A DNA stretch of 64,000 bases. Source: Excoecaria cochinchinensis (Eukaryota; Streptophyta; Magnoliopsida; Malpighiales; Euphorbiaceae). Shown here piece after piece: positions 22,801-35,387 of the stretch. The notes under the pieces are model-generated. The model was not told the origin of the DNA. It was given only the letters and a program-made list of their open reading frames with translations, and searched no databases. The stretch is taken from positions 35,916-99,915 of the forward strand of contig CANTUQ010000325.1 of NCBI GenBank assembly GCA_947683425.1, given 5' to 3'. Both the position numbers and the translations under genes were made by a program. Numbering within the stretch: position 1 is the stretch's first letter; each line of letters begins with the position of its first letter.

Positions 22801-24565
22801 TTATCTAGTCTATTCTATGCAAGTAATATGTGACATCCTTAAGTTTACAAATTATTCCTTAAGTTGCAAAATCCATTTGAAAATAACTATATATATATCA
22901 GCAATGTTCTCTTTACCCTCCCCTTAAGTTGAGCCTTGGTCAGCATCACACAAGATTAACTTGGCCTTTAGTTTGCTGGAAGCTGGATAAGCAAGTGGCT
23001 TGGTGCAATTGTGCAAATATGAATGATGCTTCGTAAAGATAATTGAGCACTTTAATGACACTCGTAATACCAATACGTAGGTGCAATTGTGCAAATATGA
23101 GTGGTGCTTCATAAAATAAAATCCTCTCTCCTGGATTATCAAATTATGGATGAAATAATGGGGCCTACCATTCTATATTCTCAATAATGTCGGCTTATAC
23201 TATAGCGTCGATCTTTTAAAAATATAATAAAGTGCATGACTGCCTCTTTTTGGCAGTAAATATTTAGTGGGGTTTATCAATAAGTTTATGAATTAATTAA
23301 AAAGACTTAAACTTAGTTAAGCACTGAAAGATGGGCAATTAAACATGGGATTGAGTTGTAGATGTTGTCATGGCGGTTTGTCGCTTAACAATCACAAACA
23401 GCCATTATATCATCACTAACCAAATACAACCAAAATGAAAAATCAATTGTCTTGCTCATACTTTGGACTTTGGAATACAACGGCCCAAATATACAATCAT
23501 CTTCTATTTATTGCATTGGACCACCAAGCAGTAGATTATATATATATATATATAGCTTAGGAAATTCATACAGCAACATTGAAAATGACACGCACTACGT
23601 ATTCCACACCTTTCTTGAATGGAAAACAGAAGTTGGTTTTCTTGATTTTATGTAACCAAAATAAAAAGAAATAAATAAAGAGGCCACATCTAATTCGTTG
23701 TTGAATGAAACAAAAAAAGAGAAAATGCACTGCATTTATGGATTTTCAAACACTAGATGCGCGAATAAAGCCAAATGTGCAAAGTCTTTGAGTCTTGAAT
23801 ATCAACCATCAATGTCCAATTTTATCTCCAAAGAAGAAAAAAGAAAATAAACCGCAGAATTGGATGGATTTCAACATCCCAGATTACTAGGCTCAATAGG
23901 CTCACTCAATAAACATAACCCTCCAATCAATATCAATATCCTTAAGATTGAAACTTGCAAAACATTCATTCGCGTTGCCTTATAGATAACATGATTATAG
24001 AATGTAGTGATTAACGAGTTGCTTTATTTTCTAATTTAAATATTGACTTGCTTAAACCTGGTCTTGCAGACCATGTAAAATGATCTGCATGACAATCACT
24101 CATACAAGTACATTTGTTTGCTCAAACTAAGGGGCTAAAGCTGATTACGTGCATCATGCTACATACACATTTTCATAAGGGAAAACATATAGCCAGTAGA
24201 TATTACAATGCAGTGCACATAAATTACAGCATTAAAAAGAAAAAGGAACAAAGGGTAATTGCTTGCTAATTTTAAAAATATACTGAGACAGCTCGCGTAT
24301 CGCAACATCAAACACCCCCCATCAAAAAAAAAGTCTTTAGAAAGAGATGAATTAATCAACTATCAAAAAAAGACACCAAACAGAACAGGACAATGAATTT
24401 GAATAATAAATCCCGGTGCATAGAGGAAATGTTGTTCCTTTTGAGAAGATAACAAAGAAAGGTGGGTATTTGGTTAACTCCTGAACAATGTCTATCATAC
24501 ACAACTCGAACAACAAAAGTCTCATATCCTTTGCCCAAGAAAATGATCCATGGAAACCAAAATCA
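19889..24565. other. Gene-free AT-rich region of 4.7 kb upstream of the phosphatase and downstream of TOM2A
   Basis: No coding sequence or RNA gene is supported. I see a possible decayed inverted repeat between about 21330-21460 and 21740-21830 (TAATACTAAAAT versus ATTTTAGTATTA), a duplicated 37-bp block at 23002 and 23080, and a TA run near 23537-23553. The rest is unremarkable. Confidence 0.55.
23002..23116. repeat. Direct repeat, 37 bp, two copies 78 bp apart
   Basis: The block starting GGTGCAATTGTGCAAATATG is found at 23002-23038 and 23080-23116 with only a few mismatches. Confidence 0.85.
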
Positions 24566-27500
24566 TCACATTATGGTGCATCTGCTCCTTTCTTCTGCAG
24601 GGGGCGCAGATACCTGCTGGAACCTGTGCGACTCAGATGGATTGTACGAGAACTCAGAAGTATCAAGTCCATACTGCATTCCAAGCAGCAAAGAACAAAA
24701 GTGAAGTGCTAGAATTAGAAACCAGATGATATAAAATAAAATATATAACATTCAATAATTTTGACTAATGCATATATTTTACTTGCTTTATGACGTGTGT
24801 AAGCAAAAAAATACATGACTAAGTTCTTATGAGTAACGAGGTAACTTAAAAACAATGCAAACTAGATGAAAACTTTCAGATTCTTGAGAAAAGCGTGAAT
24901 TGAGGAATGAAGTTAACATTCATTGTTAACCAGCATAATTCTGAATATGAGTTTGAAACTAAATAAATAAATAAAAAGAGAGAGAAAGATAGAGAGAGAG
25001 CTGCAAATGAGCATAGCAACAAAGGCATGTCATGTCACGTACTAAACTTCATAAACTGCAATGGTTCAAAAATATGCATTTGAAAATCATCATGGTATTT
25101 CCATGAAAATTAACTTGAGGTGTACAACTTGTAACCATTATGTCAAAGTTTCAACATTTTGAGGAAACATCAACATCAACCCAATGAGCTAATATATGCG
25201 CTCTAAATTAGAAAAAGAAAATAAAAAAGGAATGTTCGGAATATATCATACCTTTTCTCTCATTCGTGTACTCCAAGCATCATTTCTGCTAGGACGCTGA
25301 TCAAGGGTGCCAGTAACAGGTACACCCGCTGCTGGAACAGGCGGCCTATTAAGCAAGGGCTGCCGGATTTGTTGCCTTGGTGCTATGAGCTCATCATCAC
25401 TATCATACTCTGCTGCTGGCCTGTTTGTTGCCCTAATAATAAGAGCCAACACAAAGAGTAGCACCTGCAATTGCATGGTAATTCATTGTCAATAAGAAAT
25501 TAGAGTACAAGAACAAATTAATTCTTTGGTTAATATTAACACAGAGAGCTAGAGAGAGAGAGGGGGGGTCACAGATCTAGAGTCACCACATCTCAGCAAC
25601 AGCCGTATATTACTGTGATGACTCACATCACCATAGTGGTGTTGTGTAAATCATCATGCAAATTAGAGCTGATTCACTTCATTTTATTTCATTTCCATTT
25701 GTGTGCCAAATGCATCAAAAATATTATGCAGGAGAAAGATTAGGTAATTGCCTCTTTCATCGATGCATTAACTCAACTGTCCTTTTTTCCATCCACATCA
25801 GTGATTCTCCTATAATTAATGGAAAATTTCCTCCATATTCATATGGATAAGGGGTATATTTTGCGTGAATGTTTCCGAGATGCTTTAGTTTATCAAAGCT
25901 CCACTTAAAAGGCTTAAGTTTCAATACTCAATTGAAAATTCTTTCTTTTATATCAGATTCTCAATTTCTTTGCAGAAACATTTAAATATTCCATGTCATT
26001 CAAGTCGCCAAGTTAATATACCACAGTATAACTAACTGAACAATAAATTTTTCAAGTCAATCCGATTAGTGTTATACCCTAGAGCCTATGTATTTAGAGA
26101 TGATTCCATTCACATTATAACTTTGATTGTTTATTTATAAAAGGCATACTTCATTATATTGTGCTATGTTCATTACATATATTTGATTAAATCTTAAAAT
26201 GTATAATAATCCCCAGGTAATATAAACATGGTGTTAAGGAAATCAAAAAAGTGTTCATAATGTGAGATTCTTATTACAAGCAATTATATTAATACCTAAA
26301 ATATCTCTAGTTATAGTATTAACAAAATAAGACATTATTAATATGGATAGATCAACACATGCTGTATTTCTTACTGTGTCAAGTAATAGTTCTCACAAGC
26401 TAAAGTATTGTGCTACTTAAAGTAAATATGTGGATGCTTGTTTCGAAAAACAAATATATTAAAAACCTGACCAAAGAATTTTAATATGGATACTCATTCT
26501 AAGTCAAATTAAGAATCTCTGCATATCAGTGATGCAAATATTCTAAAACTTGAAATCATCATAGTAATATCAAGTGAAAATTACTATGCTTTGACTCTTA
26601 TACTTTGACTCGTTTCAAAGAATATATATAGCTCGATAATTGGATGTAACATAAATTACTTGAAGGTAGTTCAATGACCAACATAGTATTCACCACTCCA
26701 GATTTGAGTGAAAAACTTATCTCACTATTCTTATGTATCTTTATTCAGGAATCTTTGATCGAAGTGAAAATGTTATGTGATTGTGATCACTATAGCATTT
26801 TGGCAATAAAGATTATAAGCATGAGAATGAATATATCTAAATTAGAAGAGTTTGACATTAATCCATAACCTGTACTTAAATGAGATTTAAGAATGGTGAA
26901 AAGAATAATTGCACGACAACTGTATACGGAATGGTTAAAGTCAAATCACTTGCCTTTTCTGTACTCTTAGATTGTCATCATGCTTAGCTAGAAATCTCTG
27001 ATCATTTGTACGATAATGCATGATAATTAAGTTTTGGAAAAAGAAGGATACTAGAGTGAAAATTGCGGCAAAGGTAGAGGAGTTCTGTAATGAAGCCTAC
27101 CTAACAGCAAAGAAGAAAGGATGTTCTACATATGGCTACTGAATATCGGAGTAAGGGAACATTGCCCATTTAGATATCTGTTTTGCTTTTTGGCTTCATA
27201 AAATTTAATATGATATACAGGACAAGGAACTAAAACTATTTTGTCCATACCTGTAAGATAACTATTCCAAGGGCAACCCATTTCACAATGTTCCAGTTTT
27301 CTTTCAGAAAATCATAAATCATGTCAAAATCACCAGTTTTGTCAGTTGGAATTTCCTGGAGAACAAATAGCACTTGTTAGATGACCAAGGAACATGTTGG
27401 ACTTCAAGAATACAACTTTTGAGTAACAGCTGAAAGGAAGATGAAGAAAAGTGAAAGAAAACTTACTTCCTTCCAACTTTTGTCGAAGAAAATGAAAGCT

Positions 27501-30500
27501 GCACAGCCAAGTTCTACCAATATCAACAAGATAACCAGTACTGAATACTATGTTTGATTAAGGGAAACAGATATCATAAACTAAAAACAGGACCCTTATG
27601 CAACTAAAGTGCACCAAATACTCTCTTAGTCCAATAAGAAGTTTCATTCTAGATAAAACTTAGAGTTGATTTATTGTAGAAACCTATTATCTTATTCTAG
27701 AAGGGAAAAAACAGATGGAAAATATTTATTGACTCATATAATGATAGTAAGGCAGGGAAATTTTGTATGCATTAGTAAATACACATTTTGAAATATGTGA
27801 ACAGAGGGAAACAATTCTTCAAAGAACCAACTATGCAATTCCGTAGGTCATCATAAACATGTGCTGTACAAAAGTTTTCAAATATCAATTATGTATTTTC
27901 TGGACTAGACTTGTGATTAGGATACACAACTCAGGCAGCATCCATTCCGTGTTACAGATCCAACACAGCCGAAACATGAGATGACAAAAAGAACAACTCC
28001 TACACCAAAAAATAAGTATATGAACCTGCAGAAGAAAAAAAACTCAAAATAACTATTCAGTCGTTCAAGAATGGTCTATGAAATGAAAAACACAAATTTA
28101 AATATTTTTAGGCATCAGTAAAGGCTCCATTGGAAAGTATACACAACTTAGCCACATCATAATATATGCATCGGCATATCATTGGACCACTTCATCACCG
28201 CAACCACTGCCAATGATTCTCAAAGCAACATATCTAACAAGGGACTGCTGAACCATTTGATCTGTCATATGAAGACTATTATACAAATTGCTAAAATTTC
28301 GGATTTATCACAGACAACTGAAAGATGAATATACTTTCCTAATGAAAGCAACTCTATTAAGCAACATTAGGACAAACTTTTCATCATAAGCAAGGACTGA
28401 AAAGCATCTTTACTTCAGCCATAAATTCTACCACAATGCTATTACTTGCTTGAAATTGTAATTCCTAGGTTATAGCTGTCTGATTTCATCACAAACTCTA
28501 TTCCCATTAAAAGTTAACTTATAAGCCTGGATACTACCTAGTATCACACAAAAAAAGGTTACATTGGACAGAAAATCCATTAAGAATTTAAAATTGAAAA
28601 GGTGACACAGACCAGAAATATTTTGTGCATAATACATGGAAGACATTCTTATAATGATTATGTATCATAAGACAAGCTCCTAGGTAGAAGTAATCAATCA
28701 TAAAAGCTCTCCAACCTAGGTTCTGGTATATATACCACAGACCAACCAATTTTGTTCAGAGAATGATGAAAGATTTAAGCAGCTACTAGGGAATTCTGAG
28801 AAAGAGTAAATGTATCTTCCCTGCAAGTGATTAGTTAGGAAACCTAAGTCATTGTCTACAGTTCATCTTGCCCTTGGTCCTAAATACTTTTCCTACATCC
28901 AGATCTGAGTTCCAGCAATTGGTTCATCTTTCCAGCCTTCAAATAAAAAAAGTTACAACTGAACCACAAAGCCTAATCTACTTTCACCAATTAAAGTTCA
29001 ATCATAAAAACATACCATATTTAGAAACCCCATATCAAGAGCACATCCATATTCAAAACAAAAGAGTTCACTTCATGCACAAGCGTGGATATATAAGAGT
29101 CTACCCTTGTACACCAGGAACATGTACCCTGAATTTCTCCTTATATGACGCACTCAGCAAATTAGAAATATCAAAAATATATAAATAAATAAAATATACT
29201 TCTCTCAAGCTAAAGAATATTTCTTAACACTTCCCCCTATTGTATTTCAATACTTCCAAAAATCTCAATTCGTCTGTTTAAGTTATTCATCAAATAACTA
29301 AAATGCAAAATAGCCAAAAGGAGCTTCATCCTAACTTCTTTAGACTTGGAACTAGAATGAGCATCTTCCACGCCTTAAGCTTCATCCATGAAAAAAGCTT
29401 GCACCACCAAACACCAAAGAGTTCTTACCAATCACATTATGGAAGCAAAATCCATCTCCCCCAACCTTTCACAAAGAAAGCATCTACCTACTCAACATTT
29501 TCCATTCATCAAAGTATCAACTTTTGAAGATGACACTTTTGAAGGCACTACTCAGTAAAGTATTTTCCACTTGCACCCCCTTCTTCAATACCATATAATC
29601 TTATTGTCCTCCTCAAAGGCACTTTCAATCATAAAAGAATTCCCCAAATGGATGACTACCCATCAACTGATCATGTAGGTTCCTTGAGAAAACATATTAC
29701 ATAAATTGCATGTCATTCATTTTAAAAATTAAGCTTGACAAAGCATTCACTTTTGAACCAATCAAGAGATACCAGCACCTCTTAAAGAGGCAATATGCCA
29801 CCTTAGCACCAAAAGGAAAAATAAAAAATAGGAAAGGAATATAGGACCCATAAACCATCTCAAAGGAAATGCAAGAAAAAAAAATATCCGAACTTTTAAT
29901 ATGCTTCCATAGCCCTATAACAAGAGCATATGTATTAAACATTGAAATAGACACATTTTGCTTAAAATTGTAGGTAGCTGTAGTCATCATCCTCAAAAGA
30001 TTCTTCTCAACAATAAATCTCGATAGGGATATGAACTTCCTAAGCAAGTTTAACAGAAAAGCATATTCTTGATCCCAACAGCATGTAAAGAAGGAGCTAC
30101 CACTTCCCATTCTACCAAATGATTTTCAAAATCGTATACCTCACTATAAAAGAGCAACCTCTTTTGTATGCCAGCAAACTAAATGCTACAAATAAAAAAT
30201 GTAATATATGGGCTTGAAGTAAACAGGCTTCAAAATAATACTTTAGAATAGAGTAAGAAGCCTCCCGTTTACAATGGATGGCCCTAATAAAAGTACCAAA
30301 TCCGTGATATGGTATATGTGCAAGAGTGTAATTGCACCATTTGCTATGAGAGATAACGAAAGCATCCACATTGATAATTCCAAAGCAGAATACTTTATGA
30401 ACAAGAAAATGTGGAACAAGCATAAATTTAGAGTTACCACCCGAATGCATTATACAAGAAGGGAACATACCAAGCTTTTGGCAGCTTATCAAGGATACTT

Positions 30501-30706
30501 TCTGAAAGTGACACAGCCATAAGCATTGGACGACCAAGCTGTACCAAATCGGCAACATCAGTGGCAGGTGCCAATGATAAATCGTCAGCCGCTCTTTTAT
30601 ACTCAACAAACAAGTAGATCCCATAACCGACCATGGCAAGACCAGCAAGGGTCAGCAAGAGGTTGAGGAGCTTCAGTATGCACTCCAAGCATCCTCTACA
30701 AGCCAT
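24566..30706 (-). CDS. TOM2A: Tetraspanin-like TOM2A (tobamovirus multiplication 2A) host membrane protein
   Basis: Six exons in transcript order: 30471-30706, 27926-28025, 27467-27547, 27251-27355, 25252-25464, 24566-24673; 280 aa, all phases agree. It is a four-helix membrane protein of the tonoplast; in Arabidopsis it binds TOM1 and is needed for efficient tobamovirus multiplication, so it is a susceptibility factor. Seen here: MACRGCLECILKLLN with early cysteines suited to palmitoylation, a first helix (about 12-35), helices around YLFFGVGVVLFVISCFGCVG, VLVILLILVELGCAAFIFF and VALGIVILQVLLFVLALII, then a cytosolic tail with YDSDDELIAPRQQIRQPL and YGLDTSEFSYNPSESHRF. The last four residues are CTIM, a CaaX-like end. 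Introns 1 (2.4 kb) and 4 (1.8 kb) are long and contain no conserved frames. Tetraspanins normally have a large loop with CCG; it is short here, as in the TOM2A group. Confidence 0.94.
26070..27010. mobile_element. Possible old retroelement-derived insertion in TOM2A intron 4
   Basis: Sequence beginning TGTTATACCCTAGAGCCTAT resembles anonymous repeats I have met in several dicot genomes. It has no open frame of note and no resolved ends or target duplication. Assignment is tentative. Confidence 0.25.
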
Positions 30707-31499
30707 AATTAGTACAGCTTCAAAAGATCCCTATAATTTCAGCGCAGTTCCTTCTCCTTTCTATTTCATCAACTCACTCACCTTCAGCATTCATTAGAAA
30801 ACCCACATTATTATTACAATGCAACAATCTAAAACATCATATATCACAAGTCAAAAAAAAATAGAAAAATAGATGACGAAAGGTTCCATTGCAAAAAGAA
30901 GGGAAACAAAGAGTATTAAGAAAATTATTGGCAGTAAGGTCCATCCATTATTTGAACTTTAGAGATTGTTCAGTGCACAGGATCAAGTTTTAGAAAATAA
31001 ATCACAAATGCGTACAAAGAATAAATTTAAAAAGAAGAGGAAAGGAAGCAAATTAAGCTGAGCGTAGAATAGACGAAGAGAAACAAAAATCGAATCGGAA
31101 ATTCACATACAACAATTGAACTTTCCTATCCTTTCCTCATCAAACAATCAACAATACACCTTTAACTATATATATAAAAGAAAAAAAATAAAATAAAAAT
31201 AATAATAAAAGATAATCAAACAGAAAGTAAAGTATAAGCAGCTTGGCATCGCATGAGGATCAACAAAATTTATTTAATTAAGTTAAGTGAAAGAAGTTAT
31301 GGTGTAAGGAATAAATTGAGAAAAAATTAGGGAAAAGCGATGAGAGAATATAAAAGAAGAGATGAAGAAGAAGCTTACAGGAATATAGGTGTGAATCACA
31401 TAAAGAAAATCAGGCATATGAATTAAAGTAAAGAATCGAAGAAACTTTACTCACAGATTTAGGGGATCGGTGTTGTTTGGATTATATTATTGAGTTGCT

Positions 31500-34400
31500 T
31501 CGGTAAATATGAAGATGAATATGAAAGAGAGAAAGAGAGAGAGCGCAGTGGACACCTTTCCTTGTTTTGCTACGTTGGCATTTTGTTTTAGGTCCACTCC
31601 CATCTTTTTATCTAAGGGGCGCCCCCCCAAGGCTCTTGCTATTTGATGGGGCTGCACCACATGTTAAATTAAATTCTGTTTTAAGCCTTTTTTCAATGTT
31701 CTTTCTTAACTAATTAACTGATGTTTTAATGATTAAATCTTTTTCTTAGATTATATATAGTATTAAATTTTGTAACGACCACAAATTAACTTTACATGAT
31801 AACTTAATTATATTAAACTATTATAATTTAATAATGAAATTCATTTAGATATTTGAACACATATATCGACCTATTGAGTATTTAAATTAACTTGCTGATA
31901 TGATGAAATGCGTGTAAATCAGTATTTATAATTTATTTTCAATTATCCATGATTGTTTATTTTTCATTAATTTTAATGCATATGCATATATATATATATA
32001 TGTGATCAAAGAATGTGAAAAAGAAAAAGCAAAGGAATAGTTTTAGGGAGGAGGTGGAGGTGCAGCATAGCATGAATTCTATTCTGTAAAAAAAAGGCAT
32101 ATGGAAAAAAGAAATATTAATTCAGTGGTGGGATCATATGTGTGGTAGGTAAAGTAAAGGTGATGATTCTTCTAACATGGCCTCATCCACCTACACCTTT
32201 CGCTAATTTGATTGCATGGAAAGATAAATGGTACCTCTTTCTACTGCGCAACCAAGATTGATTGAATGTATCAGACTATATCTTCATTTTCCTTAATTAA
32301 ATTGATGTTGAAATAAGTAAAAGGAATTATATGTAAACAGCAGTAAATCCGAATAACACCATACTTTGATATATAAAAAAAATATATATAGCAAATAAAT
32401 AATACAAAAATTGTAGTCATAAAATAGTTTTTTTAAATAAGTATGGAGGGGCCAGGATGAATATATTATTGATTTTCTTGGTGAGTCAGAGTCAATGGGT
32501 TGAATAAAGCCGTGGCTCCCAAACACCCCTCAAAAAAATAAAGGCGGGATAACCCTAACGGTCGTTCAAGACATTAACTACCGGTCAAGAATAATTTTGT
32601 CCTCCTTTTTTTTTAAAAAAAAAAGCGAAATTTAAAATAATATATATATATATATGTATATGTCTATTTCATTATTCTCTTAGCTTTTGATAAACAAATT
32701 ATTGGATACTTCCAAACTTTAAGTGACAAACCAATCATGTCCATTGCCAATCACTTAATTTACTTTCACATATACAAACTCCACAATCCATTTCAAGTCA
32801 TCTGCTTTTTCGTTTTCATTAGGTATTCAATGATTTCTCATTTTATTTTGTTTATTTATCATTTTATTCATTAGTAATAAAATCATTTCTGACTTTATCG
32901 GGAGGTACGCTGGGTACTGTGCATATTGTCCACTTTTAGTCGGAATCCTCACAGTTTTGTTTCTGGGCCTTTGACCCAAAACGCGTGCATAAGAGAACGG
33001 AGTTCATAGTTTTATAAGGACCATTTCAATCTTTTCGCCAGCCGATGTGCGATTCATGATAGCATTGCTATCAATTAGGTATTCAAGTCGGTGCTTGATG
33101 GTTCCACATATCGATGATGAAAATAACCAAAAACAATTTCGATGTTGGCAGCCCATGAAAAGTAAGTAAGTCAAATTGATACCGTAAAACATTATTACAG
33201 CTTTAGTCCGTAATTTAGAGATGCATATGCAACAAGGATCACGGAAAAGTCTGTAGGCTTAGTTACCATAAAGATACTTGAATAAATTGGGTCGTAAATT
33301 ACTGTAGTACACAATGAATCTCTCAATAAAAGTCTAAGAATAATAATAAAACATGTGATGAGTTCCACAAGAAAATTTTTTGGATGAGCAAACAAAATCC
33401 CCCATTAAAAATTGATGTGAAAAAAAAAAAATCATATATAAATGTAGTGATACTCTTAAATAATGAGTGTCTTTTAATGCATCCATACATTAGAGGTATG
33501 TAACTTGCGATAAATTCTTCTCTTATTAGGTATGTACTTTTTCAATTTATTGCGAGAGATTACCCCTCACTAAGGTTGTAACACTATTGTGAAGGAAATT
33601 CCATGTCTAAATGTATTAGATTTTTAGCTTGCGAAGAACTCTTTTCTCGCAAAATGCATATGGTATGTATGCCATTTTTCCATTATTGTAAGAGATTATC
33701 GCTTGCTAATGTCGTAATTCTACTGCAAGAAACATTACATCACTAAATGTATCACGTATTTTGTTTGCGAAGAATTTTTCTCACACTAAATGCTCCATGT
33801 AAAATTCTATTCATTAATAATATTCTTGATGTTATCAAAATAAGAAATGAGGATAAACCGATCAGGTTGGAATGGATCAGACAACCTGCAATAGAAAGAC
33901 TAGCCCGATCGAACCGGGCGTTAATTTTCCGAAATTTAAGTCAGTAAGATATTTTAAAGAGAGTAGTTTTAGAGAGAAATTCATAATTTTATACTTGGAG
34001 CCCTCAAAGATTAGGCTATTTATAGGTGAAATTTTCGTTACAATAGGAGTGTAGACAGGTCACGCTTTAACTGTTTAGGCCATGCCTAATATGTCAGAGT
34101 AAATGAATAATAATTTAACTGGAATAGTCAGATAAGTGTGGAAATGGAGTGTATTAGTGAACTAGCGGGGAGCAGTTGGACATATCCGATCGGACATGTC
34201 GCGACGTCCTGACTTACTTACTTTTCTGCCCCATAGGCCTTTTCTAGGCCCTCATGGCCTTTAGACCTTTTCTTGAGCCCCCGGTGTACTGTCAATTAAT
34301 ATGCTGAATGCATTAAGCAATTGGCCATAAAATATAATTCCGGCATTAGTTGATTTTCTCAAAAATCCTTTTTCTTTTGATTGCTAAATCAGTTATGCTT

Positions 34401-35387
34401 TATTATATTTTCTAATGAAGCTACAAGTCTAAAACCAAAATTAGTAGTCCTCAGGCAAAAAAATTTATTTTAAAATAAATGTGCTTTAAGAAAAACAACA
34501 TAATTTTATACAGTTTATCCTACATAACCCTTACTTTAATAAAGATATAAATGAAGTAATTAATTAAGTCCATCATTTTTAAATGACAAATTAGGAAAAT
34601 GTAATTAGAACTAAATAATGATTTTATTAATTCTTGTTGAATATTCTAAAAGGACATTTGATATAAAATGGAGCGAATATTTAAATTTTAATAGTCATAG
34701 ATCACTTAGTTTATTTTACTAATTAAATAAAATTCATTGTCAATTGAAAATTTCTTGTTCCTGTAGAAATAATAAATAATTTTAATAAAACAATCTCAAA
34801 ACACATATAAAAGAATATAGGAAAAAAACATCATGAAAATTGAGAACGAACGGACCATGTTTTATGATCGAGGTATGTTCACCTCCCACATGATTAGTGG
34901 CGTTTTTGAAAAATAACAATAAGAATAAGGAAAAAGAAGGGAAATGGAGGTTCATGCTGTAACAGAGGTGTAACTTGCAATACGAGGGGCATAGCGACAG
35001 TGGCATTAAGGGGGTAGACAGGACGGCAAGCATGCAAGCCCCAACCTTGGAAAGCTATTGTCACTACTGAAACTTGGAAAGCTTTCTAAACAACAAAAAC
35101 TGCAATATGCCGCTTCCTAGATGGAGGAAAATTATATTATGCCAATTAGTTTTTAATTTTTCTTTTTCTGTTTTAGATGAAAAACCTACTATAATATGTA
35201 ATCAGCAGAATGACACCACCTCAAAACTTGGATGGTAAAATGAAAAATGAAACAATACAAACATCAAAAGCTACTCAATAGTAATGTATTCTTCTCCAAC
35301 GGACAAAAATTGTACCGACCAATTCCTTACCTGCCCACATCTTTTATGCCTTTCTAGTGGATTTTTCTCAAACAAATAAAATATCGC
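31500..35387. other. Gene-free region between TOM2A promoter and eIF2 gamma 3' end
   Basis: The TOM2A leader probably lies near 31360-31550 (GA-rich, with GAGAGAG runs). Beyond it no gene is supported. There are TA runs near 31984 and 32640, diverged tandem repeats at about 33500-33800, and a moderately GC-rich stretch at 33840-34290 that might be a decayed LTR (it has TATTTATAGG) but has no partner copy in the window. Confidence 0.5.
33500..33800. repeat. Diverged tandem repeat, unit about 125 bp, about 2.5 copies
   Basis: Each unit starts near TTGCGA(T/A)(A/G)A followed by a TTCTCTT-like stretch, GGTATGTA, a T-rich stretch, AGAGATTA(C/T)C and a GTCGTAA/GTTGTAA block. Starts are near 33506, 33632 and 33760. 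Divergence between copies is high. Confidence 0.5.

Noticed and set aside
29697..30648. Long minus-strand frames (137 and 178 codons) in TOM2A intron 1
   Set aside because: The frame at 30112-30648 overlaps exon 1 in another frame, and neither has family-like content or splice support; a decayed transposon is possible but I could not recognise one.
33840..34290. Possible solo LTR
   Set aside because: No defined TG/CA ends, target duplication or second copy could be seen; mentioned only as a possibility.
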